DNA of 64,000 nt, taken from NCBI RefSeq assembly GCF_028554725.1, contig NC_071668.1, forward strand, positions 12,215,501 to 12,279,500, read 5' to 3'. The translations under genes and the position numbers were made by a program. The stretch is from Zeugodacus cucurbitae. Taxonomy: Eukaryota; Arthropoda; Insecta; Diptera; Tephritidae. The notes beneath the pieces were generated by a model. That model saw only the letters and a program-made list of their open reading frames with translations. It was not told the origin of the DNA and did not search any database. Shown here piece after piece: positions 1-13,190 of this stretch. Numbering within the stretch: the first letter of the stretch is position 1; each line of letters opens with the position of its first letter.

Positions 1-2990
1 TAAGGCTATTCAACACTACCGGGTCCTGGAATATGCTCAACAAAATGATAAATCTTGTTGGTTGGGAGTTCTAGGATCACATGGTAGTATATTAAAATGA
101 CGACGCCACACTATAGCCGAAATTATAGATAGTATGCAACAATTTAACGAATCAAGCTATGAATTAAAATACCGATTAGAGTATATGACAATGCCGTTGT
201 AAGAAATTACCTCAATTAACTATCTAGAAATCCCGTTTCCTCGACAGTCGGGCCTCGGTAACATTCCTCAACATTATTTGGGAAGTTGCCTTAAAAAACA
301 ACTAGCAAAAGCTTACAGAGGTTCTTTTAAGTCACATACACCAGACTTGAGACTTCTCTCTTTGAATAAAATACTCCTTTTTTTGAAGGAGAGAAAGATG
401 AAATACGCTCGAAAAAGAGAGATTGATTAATTTCAATAGAGAAGTTTCTGAAAGAAAAGAAAGTAAGATAAATTTTGGAAGGGATCTTATATCAAAGGCT
501 TTATTATAAGTACAATCGTCGTGCTTATGAGCGAGTTCGAAATTTTGTCCATATACAGTCATACCCAATCTAGAGTAAGTCATCCAAATCCTTATTTATT
601 TGGTCAAAATGTCTTTTTATCTCAGATTATAATAAACATATGTATATCAAGAGAGAGTCGTCAGTTAATCCAATTGAAATCCGACTTGATTACATATCCA
701 AGTCACGTGACCACATGCATATATTCGTTTATATGTATGTAACAATATGCTTTCCAATTGGTAAAGCCTCTTTGAGGACACTTTACAGAACTTCTTGAGT
801 AATTGCCTTCTAATAAGGAGCGTTCCACAAAGTTTTACCATGTTTAACTTAATTATTTCTTTATGCAAGTGCCACTCAACGCTTGTTATACAACAACAAC
901 AACAATAACAACACTATCTTCTCCTTATAATTGCTGTGTGTTTATGTTGTGCTTTGACGCATCCTGTAGCTGACAAATAAGCGACCATTTAACGCACAGC
1001 TGACATGCACATAAACGTAAATATGTATGTATGTTTCTATATATACATATATATAAATATATATAACATATGCGGCCTCATTGCCGATTTAGGTAATTCG
1101 CACTGATTTGCACACATTTATTTTATTTAAATTTATTTTCACTTTTTTCGGCTCACTTTAATGCAAAGCAAAAGATATCTGTGGATAAAATATGAAAAAA
1201 GTATATGTATTTATTTCTTGTTTTTGCTGCTCACTCGCTTGTGTGTACAAAACAATCACAGCTCCACATAATAAATGCGAATTTGAACTCGCGCAGAAGG
1301 ACACGCTTTTTTGCACTTCTGCTTCGTTGCTTCCTTGCCACATCAGCTGCCATTTGACCGGGTTGTTGTTGTTGCTGCTTATGTTTGCTCGTGTTATGCT
1401 CAAAAAGTTTCGGAAATCTTCTGTTGAACTCAAAGTGGTGCGCTTCTGTTGTTAAATAAATTAAGCGACTGGGATTAAGTAAAAAGATATCGAATTACAC
1501 ACCTGATTGCCACATTCAATGGAGGACAAAGGCACCACTACAGTTGTACATATATGCATGTGTTTGTATGTATATCAAAACTTGGTGCGAAAGACTTGAA
1601 CTTATTCGAATGAGCGTTCTATCATTTAAGGCCAATTTTTCACTTGATTCTTATACTAGGTTAGTTGGATGTGAGCGGAACCTACTTTTTGATGGGGGAC
1701 CTCTGATATTTTTTGAAAAAGGGTTCACTTTGATCCATGAAACTATGAGATTTTTAAAGATCTCTTCTGCGCTCTCGTAGTAAATCTCAATATACCAGTT
1801 CCGTTCAGAAGAAAACTGCTTTAATCAAGTCTATCTTAAACTTTATATCGAGCTTAGTTGATAAAACTCTTAGGACATTCTCAAGGAATCTGTAGAGTTA
1901 AGCAGAGCACAAGTTTTCTAAAACACGCCCGACAATCGAATCTATCTAAACGGAACAGACCCGAGTTTTTTCGAACCATGAAATGTAATCTCGAGTACAC
2001 TCTTCAAAGTATTCTTAGAATATTTTCTAAAATCGGTCGAAGACCCTCAAGAGATAAAATCAACTGGAACCAGGACTTCGATGACAACCAGTTTATGGAA
2101 AAAATCAATATGACGAATAGATAGTATATCAAGGTAAAGAAAATGTCCAACAACAGGAAACGGTACATAGGGTAAACATAGGTTTCCATTGCTAAGGAAC
2201 ACGAGGACTATTGAATCTATCTACTGACTCCACCTCAGCGATCTTCATATCTTGAACATTATCTTCTGAGGGTTCAGTGAAAGAATTATTCGTATCGAAC
2301 AATTGCTGGTTTTGAACTTGGCTCAGAAAACGAGAAACGACATGTGAGACAGTGGGAAACCTTTACTGGCAGTGACGAAATACAATTATTACAGAAGACA
2401 CCAGTCAATGAAGTTATAGTCGAAGTAAAATAGTGAAATCCCAAATTAATCAACTTTTCACTGGATGGTGGGGAACTTGGCAAAAGAAAAGATGGGAGAT
2501 GGAGGAAAGGATCATAACCATAAGGTCACCAATATGAGTCAAAAACATTAACTTATCTATGCATCCTTTTGAAAAAGAACTAAGACTATATGAGGTCACC
2601 AGGAAAACCAAGGTCATAATAGAATATTTTTGGAATTGTAGGGAATCAAACCTATACCTTATAGTCTAAATTTCAATCTATCTCTCTTTCGCTCTCTCTG
2701 AATAAGTAAACCTTGAAGCTCACAGTAATTGTATCACTATTCAGAATGCTACCAAAAAAGTGTTTCTAGAATGACTGGCTACATCTAGGTTTGTTGGATA
2801 ACTGGAAGTTTAGTCAAAATCATCAAAGTTTCATTTAATCGATTTCTACGCCAACTCGACTTTTTCCGCATTTTGTCGAGCAACGCCGCTCATATACAAA
2901 TTTCGCCCTTCCCTCGCGAACATTTTTTCAGCATTCATTAATCTCAGGCACTCAACACCTAGTCGTCAAATAATTACGCGACAACGCCGC
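1..2990. other. Intergenic, no gene seen
   Basis: No convincing coding region; the open frames are short, overlap on both strands and match no family I recognise. Positions 1-870 and about 1580-2860 have a smooth texture rich in TCGAA, CTCGA and TCTAG words with few simple repeats. Between them, 880-1570 has CAA tracts (about 890-912) and TATG/ATAT runs (about 1017-1070), the usual fly spacer texture. Confidence 0.6.
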
Positions 2991-3925
2991 GGTGTGGGTA
3001 CACAACCGCACCGTGAACCCCTTTCCGGCAATAACTTTTGCGCGCCGCAAATGTGCTATAACAACACACATATACTCTCACATGCACAACAACAGCAAAA
3101 ATAAATTAAAAAAAATAGTCTCAAATAAACCGCTGTTTGTTTGCTGTAACAGCGTTAAAATGTTGTCAACCAACTGTTGCAACTTACAACTACTGTCGGT
3201 TGTCGCTGTCGCTGTCATTAATGCGACGGCGTCACAGCGCGCCGCCTGCACTTTTCACCTCGCCTAATAGCCCCCAAAAGGTGCACACATTCGCGCCGAC
3301 CACATTGCGCTTGTGGCGGCTCCACGGTTGCTTACTTTAGCGGTCCTAATGTTGCCACCATTTTTAACGGCTAATAACCGTCGGCAGTCGACAATCAGAA
3401 ATACTTTATGGGTATTAAAGCTGCAACTGGCAGCGATTTTTCGTGCAACTTCAAAAGCGCGGTGCCGCAACGCTGCCGACAACAAAAACAACAACAGCCA
3501 ACAACGGACAGCGGCGAATGACAATCGGCCAACGGCAGTTGGAAGTCACCGTCGCTCGGAGTCACAGCGGCGCGGCGGCAGTAAGTACAAGGCATCCATA
3601 ATAGCATCGGCAATATGGCAATAGCAACAACAGCAGCCGCACAAATCTGCGCCGCCAATTTAATGTGTCGGCATGTTTATCGAGCTAATGAAGTTGACAA
3701 CACGCGGATTAGCGCACTTAAGAGTCCGGAGTCGAAGAGCAAAAGACCGAAAAAGGACGCAGTGGCTGAATGGCTGACAATGCGCGCGCACTCGCGGAGA
3801 GGCGGCGCAGCTGTAGCTAGCGATTCGCTATGGCGCTGCATGACATCAACTAACCAAGCAACAAATCGGCTAACCGATCAAGCTACTTGTAGGCTGCTTA
3901 TTGCTCCCGCTGCGGTTAGTTAACG
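2991..3925. other. GC-richer island, no gene assigned
   Basis: Clearly richer in GC and CpG than its flanks, with five or more overlapping open frames of 67-103 codons on both strands. Open frames on both strands at once are expected from GC-rich low-complexity DNA (CAACAA and GCGGCA runs) and not from a gene. It could be a regulatory or first-exon island of a gene outside the window, but no splice or start context supports that. Confidence 0.4.
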
Positions 3926-4520
3926 ATTTTTTTTTGTTGCCGGATTCAAAGCTGTATTTGGTCGGTTATGAGTGGAGCTTTCTATGCGTTTGGATGCGGT
4001 GTTAGTCGGGTGGCAAGCATGCAACTAGCTTGTTCGACGCGCAGGAGTAGAAAGGGTGGCACTTGCGGCTGACGATAGCGGTGATTATTATAATTAATAT
4101 TGGAATGTTTGTCGCATTGCCGCTGCATTTGCGAGTCGGGTTTTCCATTTTGGAAGTGCGGTGGAGGGGGTGCGGCTGAGTGGTAGTGGAGACAGTGGGA
4201 TTTCGTTAGCATAAACAAGGTTTTCCCATGTACTGCTCTAAAATATGAGTATCGCGGAATCCAATGTGGAACTACTTCTCCGACTTAAAGTCCCCTTATT
4301 TATCGGGTATACCTGATCTGTTTAAGACATTAAGATAATTGTAAGGAAAACCATAAAGATCAATTTAAAATTAATTAGGAGTAATTGTTCTCACCGTTGA
4401 CTGGGCCAATATTGGAACTGTGCTTGATTTGAAGTTCCCCAACTTAAGATTTGGTAAAGAGCGTACTTGAATGGCTTCACTTGATTCCATCTTGACGGCA
4501 TAGGCCTTTGACTTTTTGTT

Positions 4521-4640
4521 GAATTAAAACTTGATCGGACTCAAATAGAATCATGAAATTGGCCTATTAAGCCCAGGAAATCGCGTTTTTTGCACGCTAG
4601 TTCGACTTTCTGATGTTCTAGTTTGCGGAACCTCACTGGA
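4521..4640 (+). repeat. 110-bp direct repeat, copy 1
   Basis: About 110-120 bp repeated 305 bp downstream at 4826-4945. Both copies carry the same run from the TTGATCGG word through a GCGTTTTTTGCACGCTA core to GATGTTCTAGTTTGC, with only scattered substitutions. No coding potential or terminal repeats are visible. It looks like a local duplication with intervening DNA. Confidence 0.8.
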
Positions 4641-4825
4641 ATTACAGCCATTTGTTATTCGTCGAACCTTTGATTCATCTTTCCGTGATCCGTGATTAGG
4701 CAACCAGAGTCTCAATGTAAACGACTAAACTAAGTTTTGATAAATAACGTATTTCCGGGCCGGCATTTGAGTTCCGTCCAAGAGAAGTTATCTCGCAGAG
4801 AAATTCACTTTGTGGAAGAAACACT

Positions 4826-4945
4826 GAATTAGGACTTGATCGGGCTCAGATGGAATCGGGAAATTGGCCTATTAAGCTCAGGAAATCGCGTTTTTTGCAC
4901 GCTAATTCGACTTTCTGATGTTCTAGTTTGCAGAACCTCATTCGG
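4826..4945 (+). repeat. 110-bp direct repeat, copy 2
   Basis: Second copy of the unit at 4521-4640, in the same orientation and offset by 305 bp. The most similar part is 4870-4940. The differences are mostly transitions, so the duplication is not very recent. Confidence 0.8.
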
Positions 4946-7944
4946 CGAATTGATCACTTGAGTTACTATCTTTTGGAAAACTACCTTATACGTCCAACCT
5001 GTTTCATTGGGACCAGATATATCAGCAAAACTTGGATGATCGAAGCGATAGCTTTCCCTCGACTTTTAGAGCTTTTGACCTTTTGAACCCTTGAAGATTG
5101 GACTTAACCCGATTTTTACTCGAATATTTCACCTACGTGCCCCACTGTGCCGCACTACTCGAATGTCTTAATTTACCATTCGAATTTAAGTCTTAGAACA
5201 CGATGCTTTCTGGCAAAAAACAAATATAAATGCGATTCATAAATGCAACAAAATTAATGTGAGAGACTAGTTGGGGCCGCCAGAAAGACGAGTTGACCGT
5301 CGGTGAGGAAAATTAAGTGCGAATACTCTTTTTCTTAAGATATTTTTTACAATAGAACCTCTTTACCACTTTTACTACTCACTTATGCTAATATGTATCA
5401 CTTAGTTGTTGCGCGACAACAACCCGATCAAAATTGCATGCAACAAATGTTGCAAGCTAACGCATGACAATAAAAATAAAAGCCAATATTATAATTAATT
5501 AACAAGCAATTTATGATGCACTTACTACCCCATATACTTAGAATAGAAATACAAATGTGCGAAAGACATTTATTTTCACGCAGTACTTTGAGCCGCCGCC
5601 TTACTTCGCATAATGAGTACTCGCCATAATCGGCTGTGGCGGTAATGTGATGTGCGCACCTACCATAATGTGAACGGGCGATTAGAGTGTGAAACGTTTG
5701 AGCTAATAGTTTAATGCACCGTTTTATAGCGACACTTTTCGTAATCGCCGTTGCAACCATACTCATCGGAGAGCCTATATATACATTATATAATGTATCC
5801 CACGTTAAAAGCGTAATTTTTATAGCCATCAGTAGTGCCATTAGCTAGCACGGTAGCTAATTAGAGTGCTTCCTCACTTAGCTAGAAATTATAGCGAACA
5901 CCACCTGTATCGGGAGTATGCGAATACAAAGTTATAGCTCCGTTAAAAGTATTTTAATTTTTATTCTGCTCTTAAAATAATTATGTATTTCGAAGCCATA
6001 AAGCCTAATAAGTAAGTAAGTGTTATTAGAATGAACTAAAAGTTCACATTTAAATTAATAAGTTCTTGTTGTAATAGGCCTAAGCTCGCTGAAATTGATC
6101 TTTGCAATTTTCTAGGCAAATAGTCGTGGTAAAATTTTATATCATGTTTAACTCGTCTAAGGATATTTCAAACGTATCATCGGCGGTCTCTTCTAAAGAA
6201 CATCAAGAGTCCTTCTTCTTATTTACTTCTAATTTATAGTTATGAGAGAATCATTTCACCTGTAGCATCTTTAAAGAGGCGCAGCTGCTTTGAGCCAACT
6301 GTCAAATTACGTAAGATGCTCTCTTGATATTCCCGAGAGTACACGGAATAGTTAATTGAAATATCTCTGATCTTTGCCCATGCGTCAGTACACTATATTC
6401 CTGTAGGTAATCACCTAACCGAGAGAGATATCTAGTGCTTAGACTATAAAGCCTTGAAAGAACCGATATTCATTAAAGCTTTACTAGTATCCAGTGCTAA
6501 TGCTTAGAAGACGTCATTCGTCGGGCAAAATTAATAAAGTTATATTTTAAGTCCCAGGAAGAAAACTCCCATGGTTCACCAATCTGCTTGAGAATCTTTC
6601 TACGACTATACTTTCTCTCTTTCTACAACCCATATTTGTGAATCGAAAGAACTACAAAGCCTCTTCGTCTCGTTACATTTATATAAAAATAGAGTTCACA
6701 AGTCAATATTTCTTAAATAGACCAGAATATCCATCTCTAGTTTCGCAGCCATGGTATTAGCCATCTGAATGCAGTCGCTAATAGTAATGGTACCATGGAA
6801 TATAGAGCTAGAAAAGCCACCGAAACCCTATCCGGACCGAAGTACTCATGTCTCACCAGTACTAAGTACAGAGCCAGACAGAAACGTCTTTGTTTTAGAT
6901 CTGGTCTGGTCTTGGTTTCGGAGATATTTGGCTCTGTAGAGATCGAGAACGTTAAAGTAGAAAGGAGAGCACTTTCCCTTTATCTTTGCTTTTAGCGATG
7001 TGATAAATACATTCTATAAGGAAGATAAGGATAGAATAGGGAAGATAATCGAACGATTTGACCTTATAAGCGTCTTCGAACCTCAAGATTTTACTTCAGA
7101 GATAATTACACAATGCTATAAACAGGATAAAAAGACCTCAATATCTTCTATGTAGGTTCCTATTCAGGGAGTATTCATATTTTTAAGTTAAGTATGATAT
7201 AGTTTCCGAAGACTACAAGAAGTAGCAAATATATTGATTTCTATTTCTATTTATCTCACTAGCGAAAGTTTTATAGCTGTTGTTGGTCTAAGCAAGTCGA
7301 GGTCACAATCATAGAGATATTTAAAATTCTTCAATTCTTCACGCTTACACAGACACACACACACTGATAGACTATCCGTAAAAAGTATGGGCATCAAAAA
7401 ACTTACAACTCATTTTCACGCCAACCACCTATCGGGCTATTTAAGAGCCATTATCCCCCACCGAATTTTGTTTGTTTAATATATTTCTTTTATCCTCTAT
7501 TGTAGTCGCTTATTGTAATCCTTTTAATTTATTTACTTTTCAATTTTTCAATATCTTTGTGCCTTACTGGTCACTCTACAATTAGAGTTGTTCGTCATCT
7601 TTTTCTTTCATATTTTGTTATTGTAGGCTTCTTTGAGTGTTTTCTTTTTTGTATTGTTTAAACAAAGCGTTAAAGTCCAAAGAGGGCGAAAAAAAATTGT
7701 AAAGAAAACATTATGAGATGAAGATTAGAGAGAAGTCACAGTTGGTATTTGAAAATTTTTTTAACATCAAACGTTTTTTTTTTCGAACCAAGGCAAATTG
7801 CTGTGTAAATAGATTTTTGATTAATGATAAGTTTTTTAGACTATAGCTGATAGTTCTACTAACCTAAAGCCTTTCAACGTTGGTTTAATGTGACGGGATG
7901 ATAAATATGTGTTTTAAATGGTTTATATAGCTAAAAAAAAATTG

Positions 7945-8330
7945 TTCTGAATTATTCAGAATAACTCCGAATGACCGAATTTCATTAATTGCTACTAACA
8001 ACAGAAAAATATGTTTTAAAAGTATAAGAGCACTCAATTTACAGGAAATAAACACAAAAAGAAGTACTCCGAATTATTCGGAATAACTCCGAATGAGTCC
8101 GAATTTCATTAATTGCTACTTACAACAGAAAAACAAGTTTTTGAAGTATAACAACACTAAATTTACAAAAAAGAAGTGCCCAAAAATAACTCCGAATTAT
8201 TTTTTGTAAAATTTAATAAGTAAAACGAGTAAGAAAGACAAAATTGTTACTCAATTTTCATTGCAAACTGCATTTTATATATATTTTGACACTCCGAATT
8301 AGTCCTAATTACTCCGAATTTTAAAAAAAT
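7945..8330 (+). repeat. Minisatellite, about 122-bp period
   Basis: Copies begin near 7945, 8067 and 8190, giving periods of 122 and 123 bp. The third copy is partial, and a degenerate tail near 8290-8325 repeats the core. Each unit opens with a near-palindrome (CCGAATTATTCGG) followed by ATAACTCCGAAT, then a shared ATTAATTGCTACT segment and an A-rich stretch. It has no open frame. Confidence 0.85.
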
Positions 8331-8963
8331 CTATGTTTACATTCATTTAAAGGCCTATACATTACTAGGTCCCCACTCTTCATATAAATAATTGAAAAGC
8401 ATCCAAGCATTTTGCCTTCTCCACCTCCACCCAGAGCATTACATAATGATCTGCACACAAACAAAACCCAAATTCACTCATAACACTGTTTGCCAGCAAT
8501 CCGTCACTTTGGACTTCAAGCATCCACCGACACCACCACAAGCGAGGAAACCACAATAAGCATACCACAGCACACCAACAACAACAACAACAAAGCGTAT
8601 ATTACACACATTTTTGTGAGTTTCGAGTATTTGAGGCATTTTTCGGGCCATATTGATTAATGGATCAAAGTCTTTTGACACGAGCTATTTTGGTTTTAAC
8701 AAAACAACCGAAAATAAAACACCGAAAAAAGCACAACCAAATCCTTTGTTGATTTCGCCTGCATTATAAACACATTGAGTATTTAAAGTAGTGTTTTTTT
8801 TTTTTGTTTTTGTTGTTATTTTGTATTCAATAAATTTTCAATTTTGACTGATTGTGAGTGAGCCAAATGAGATCGCCACAACAATTGCTACTACCACACA
8901 CTACTCTTCGAAATGCTTGTGGTATGTACTTGTAACAACAACAAGAAGGAAAAAATAAGAGTT
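8331..8963. other. Spacer, no gene seen
   Basis: AT-rich DNA with a CAA tract near 8573-8592 and T-runs near 8794-8814. Two minus-strand open frames of 62 and 67 codons overlap each other and are not gene-like. Confidence 0.5.
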
Positions 8964-9215
8964 AAATTTATGGTAAGGTGGTCTGAAATGCGGACGAACG
9001 GAAATCTTTGAAATTCTTGACTTCTGAGTTATGAAATTTAACATATTTTATGTAATTACTGTTTGTTCGAATTCAAATTCGAAAAATAAAATTCGAACAG
9101 CTAAATTTGTAGTAAGGAGAGCTGAAATTCCGGCGTAAATCTTCGAAATAATTGAATAAATTATGTAATTCATGTAATTACCGTTAGTTCGAATTCGAAA
9201 TTCGAAAAAGGGAGT
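8964..9215 (+). repeat. Two-copy tandem repeat, about 139-bp period
   Basis: The words starting AAATTTATGGTAAGG (8964) and AAATTTGTAGTAAGG (9103) open two related units. Each continues through a GAAAT-GCGGACG or GAAAT-CCGGCG segment to TATGTAATTAC and a GTTCGAATTC-containing palindromic end. The second unit is shorter because of a deletion. This is a diverged local duplication. Confidence 0.7.
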
Positions 9216-12200
9216 TTTGAAATAGTTTTTGGGTATAAAAAATGTACGATTGTTTGAACTTCGATTGTCCAAGTGCTTCAGGATGAAGCGTAACGGATTG
9301 TTCAACTTTTTTTTATTCGAGCGATTCGAGTCTTGTCTTTTCCCATAATGGGTTACAGTGCGTATTTCAAAGATCATACAGTAGTTGTTCTTTTTGTTGT
9401 TCGCATTGGTTTTCTCCGATCATTTGTTGTTGGTTGCTCATTGCGTCGGCTTGTGAACCAAAACGCGGCTGCTGTGGACCCCGGAGGCCACGTGCGGGTG
9501 GTTGAGACAGGGACTACATACAAACATACATACATTGTTGTAATTGTTATTGCTGACGGACGCACGTTTCATGTATGCGTCATTACATTGTACGCCGTCT
9601 GTCCGTCTGCGCGCGCGTTGTTTACAAATCGTGATTCAAGTAGTTGCGGCGGCGGCGGCTGCGACGGCGGTTTTGTATTGTAATTCAGAATTGTTGTTGC
9701 TTTTAGTGTGTTGTTGTTGTTCCTACATACATATATATCTGACTTCGATACAATATGTATTATTTAGCATTTCCACCGTTTGTTGTTGTTGTTGTTGTTA
9801 TGGTTGCACTGTTGGATGGATGGAAGATGGATTTTCCTTCATCTCGCGATATTATTGTTGTTGTTACTGTTGCTGCTTGTCACTATTATTTAAGTATGAT
9901 TACTGTATGGCTGTTGTGGCAGCAGGCATTATTGTTGCTCAGCATTGTTGTTTAACGCGTTGTTGTTTTGTTGTTATTATTGCTATTTGCTGTTATTTCG
10001 TTTCGTTGTTTTATTACTAGCAGAAATACCGATGGCCCGGTCCATTGTCACATTGAGGTACTGTGGAGGTTTTTTGATGAATCTGGAGTTGCTTTGCCCG
10101 TGTTTCTATATCAATGATCCAAAATCAGTGACTTATACAAAGTCTCCAAAAATACATGACTGATCCTGAAAAGGCCGACAATTGTCAGATGTGAGGTGAA
10201 ATCAGATATAGAGATAAGTCGCCCACTGTTAAACTTTCATAGCCGTTCTCTGAGAGACTATTGATCTATTCGATATACTAAAGTTATTCGGATAGTATTT
10301 CCTATACCGCTAGCATCACAGCATCTTGGAAGAAACTTTCTAATTTCAGAGAGCTCAATGAAAAAAACGTTATTATCGATGAGAATGTGATCGGATTTGA
10401 TCGGATCTTTGATCCTATGTTGAAGGAAGAAACAAAGATGTTGAAATAAGAAAAGGGATGTCAAAATAAGTTTGAGAGAAAAGAGTGGAATTAAAACTCG
10501 GTTCCAATACCCATCTGAATGTTATACGACAAATTTTTTAGACAGTTCTGGATTATTAATTGATTTTATTGGAAGAAAGAAGAGCAAAGTTTTAAACTGT
10601 CTATCAACAGTTGAGAGATTTGAGTCCATAATGCTTCGGCTTTATATTTTGGAAATTGCCTGAGAGATCGAATCCAAATTTATCAGTTATATACCTCAGA
10701 CACCTTGAAATAATATCGAGAGGAATTCATCCACTGCGAGTTCCGGGTTTCTAAAAGGTCTCTTATCAAATTTATCAAACTTACCTAATTTACATCGTTA
10801 CTACTATGAGAATGAGTTAGCCCAGGTACCACTACAACCAGACTTTCACGAACGACTTGGAGTGAACTCGGCTTTAAATAGTATAAATTGCGATTATAGG
10901 AACTAAATTTATGTCTATTTTCAAATTGGTGCTCCTTTTTGGATTACCTCTAACAGGCTCTCAGAAATTTTGACCTAGCTCACCAAAGAGCTTTCTATTT
11001 CACGACTTCGCAATCTGCGTGAAATATATGAAACGAAGAGAAGCACAATCATCTCTACAAAATTCGATTCAAAAGCTCATAAAGCTTTAAAGCTACTAGT
11101 GCTTAAAGCTCCATAAATCCTTTTAAAGCGTCTTAAAGCTTTTTCTCGTGTGTACTGTGAGTAATCCACATCGTTTTAAAAACGCTTAGCAACTTAAGCC
11201 TTGTTTTTGTTTTTATTTCTGCTGCTTGTTTACAAAGCTTTACTTGTTGTTGGTGTTACAATTGCCGCTGGCTGCCGCTTCCATTTCTGTTATGTATGTA
11301 TGTATATGGTAGCGCTTTTGTCAGCCATTGTTGAGCGATCAAAGCGAAGCGCATTTGTATTTTCATTGCTTTTATTGTTATAGTTGTTATGTGATATGAA
11401 AGCAAACCACCAACCAAAAGCGAACAAGTGACTTTGAATATTTTTGTTTGCGCACGCGGCGCACTTTTGTTTTTGTATTAAAATGTAATTACTCATTTAC
11501 ACTCATTTAAATGTCAAATCTAATTGTGTGCAAGCTCTCTTTGTGACCTAAAAGAGTTACAGATGCACGCTTTACACCGTTATATACATGTGTGTGTGTG
11601 GCTTCGTGTCGTTTGCCGACGCCCGCACTCCCTCGCGCTTGCGCATGCGGTCAACGCGGAATTGCCACCCTACTTGGAATGAACGGCACTTGAGTTAATG
11701 TGGTTTACCGCTATTCAATTGTTGTTGAGACCTCGATTTGGAAATTTGTGTAAACAATTGCTGCTCGCGCGCCTAAAAGTGTACCTGTTTAGGTTTTTTA
11801 ACTCTTTCAATGCTTATTTTAGCTTCGCTTCATGTACAACAAAGCAAACAACAACAACGTATGTGCGTAAGAAGAAACGAAGAAGACTAATCTCTGTTGA
11901 CTGCCAAAGACTGATTATGATGATGTTGATGTTGAGGTGTAGGTGTAGCTTTACCTTTATTATTATTGTTGTTGCTGGTGTTTCTTAGGTGTCTTATCTG
12001 CTTTGGTAAATGATCTGTTAATTGTTATTGTTATTGTGGTTGACCACGCATTACCGTTATTGCTGCTGAACGTGCCTTAAATATGGCTTTATCGTTGCCA
12101 CTGTTGCAACAATTCCATTGTTCCCAGAACTGACTCATAAGCACGAGCTCGAGCATAAAGTAGCCGAGTGCGCACAGCTAGCCAGCTGGCAACATCATTC

Positions 12201-13040
12201 ATTTTGTTGCACAAACAATAAGCGATTTTATACTTTTGTCTTTATTTGTGAAATTTTTATATATTTTTTATTGTGAAAGTTGGAGTTCCATATTGATACA
12301 TGGTGTTCATAGAGGAAGAAAACCGCAACTTAAACAATAAATAAAACGTTGAAATATAGTTCATGGCGAAAGTGGTGTCTCCTTTTTTGTGCTTTAATTT
12401 TCATTCCGCAAAAATAGTTGTAAAATTCCGCCTAATTAGCTAGCCAACAAGGGTTCACGCTATTACTTGACCGAAGATCCATGATCGATGAATATTTGAT
12501 ATTTCATTTAGATCAGATCTCTGGATCTCTGGTACGAGTAACAGTGGGATCGAGTTTTTTGGGGAAATGATTGACTACTTGTCAGCCTTGAACGCTTCAT
12601 ACACCCCCAAATCAAATCAGATCAGAGATATGATACTTCTTTCGTCTTGTAAAGAGCACTCGGCTTTATCTGTGGAAACATCACGAGGTGCTATTTACCT
12701 TACAGTTTATTTTGACTGAAAGTATTCACAGCATGACCCGACTTGATTAAAGCCCAAACCCATACTATAAGGAAGGATGAGGAGAGACCAGCGTATATTT
12801 TTTTCTAAAATGAGCATAGTCCTGGAAGAGAAATAAAAATCGTCGTGAAAATTTGAACTTTTGAGAAACTTTTCAAAATAGGTCTCGGACTAGGCGACTA
12901 CCTCGTCATAGTCGCTAATTTTTCTTTCCAGTGGTCAATATCTTGGCGTTTGGGGGTGTCTGAGATCAAGATCGGTAGTACAAATTGAAAGAATACAGCG
13001 AAAATGAAGGCATTTCGAAACCCAATTTATCCAGAAGTGA
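9216..13040. other. Intergenic, no gene seen
   Basis: Positions 9370-10020 are TTG-rich, and their translations are runs of Cys, Val and Leu that should not be read as membrane proteins. Positions 10025-11160 and about 12440-12960 are of the simple-repeat-poor texture. Positions 11180-12240 return to TTG/CAA-rich DNA. No splice-linked exon series or recognisable peptide was found. Confidence 0.55.
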
Positions 13041-13110
13041 CATTGTGTGACAAGGGGCAGGGGGGTTAAAAGCTTTGTGACATCACATTTCAAAATTTAG
13101 GGCAATATCG
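13041..13110 (+). repeat. G-rich direct repeat, upstream of the zinc-finger pseudogene
   Basis: Contains TGTGACAAGGGGCAGG and then a GGTTAAAAG word followed by TGTGACATCAC. Nearly the same order recurs downstream at about 14184-14262 in the same orientation. The two copies bracket the pseudogene at 13191-13918, so they probably mark the ends of one decayed mobile element. Confidence 0.5.
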
Positions 13111-13190
13111 TTTCCCGCTCTGCTGCGCTCCTGGGTGCTAGACGACTGACTGCTCTGTACCACGCCGATCACTTACTGGTGTACTATTAA

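Larger units (their letters stand above)
3926..7944. other. Intergenic, no gene seen apart from a repeat pair
   Basis: AT-rich spacer. It holds the 110-bp direct repeat pair annotated separately, and two blocks of the simple-repeat-poor texture (about 4230-5200 and 5930-7330). The longest open frame, 137 codons on the minus strand at 5428-5841, has no recognisable domain. Confidence 0.55.

Noticed and set aside
2992..3923. Several 67-103 codon open frames on both strands
   Set aside because: Overlapping frames on opposite strands in GC-rich low-complexity DNA; no domain, splice or start support.
7945..8330. CRISPR-like repeat and spacer pattern
   Set aside because: Units are long, similar throughout and eukaryotic minisatellite-like; there are no short identical repeats with unique spacers.
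9544..10020. 158-codon frame looking like a Cys/Leu-rich membrane protein
   Set aside because: It is a translation of TTG/TTGTTA tracts; the other frames of the same tracts give Val- and Leu-runs.
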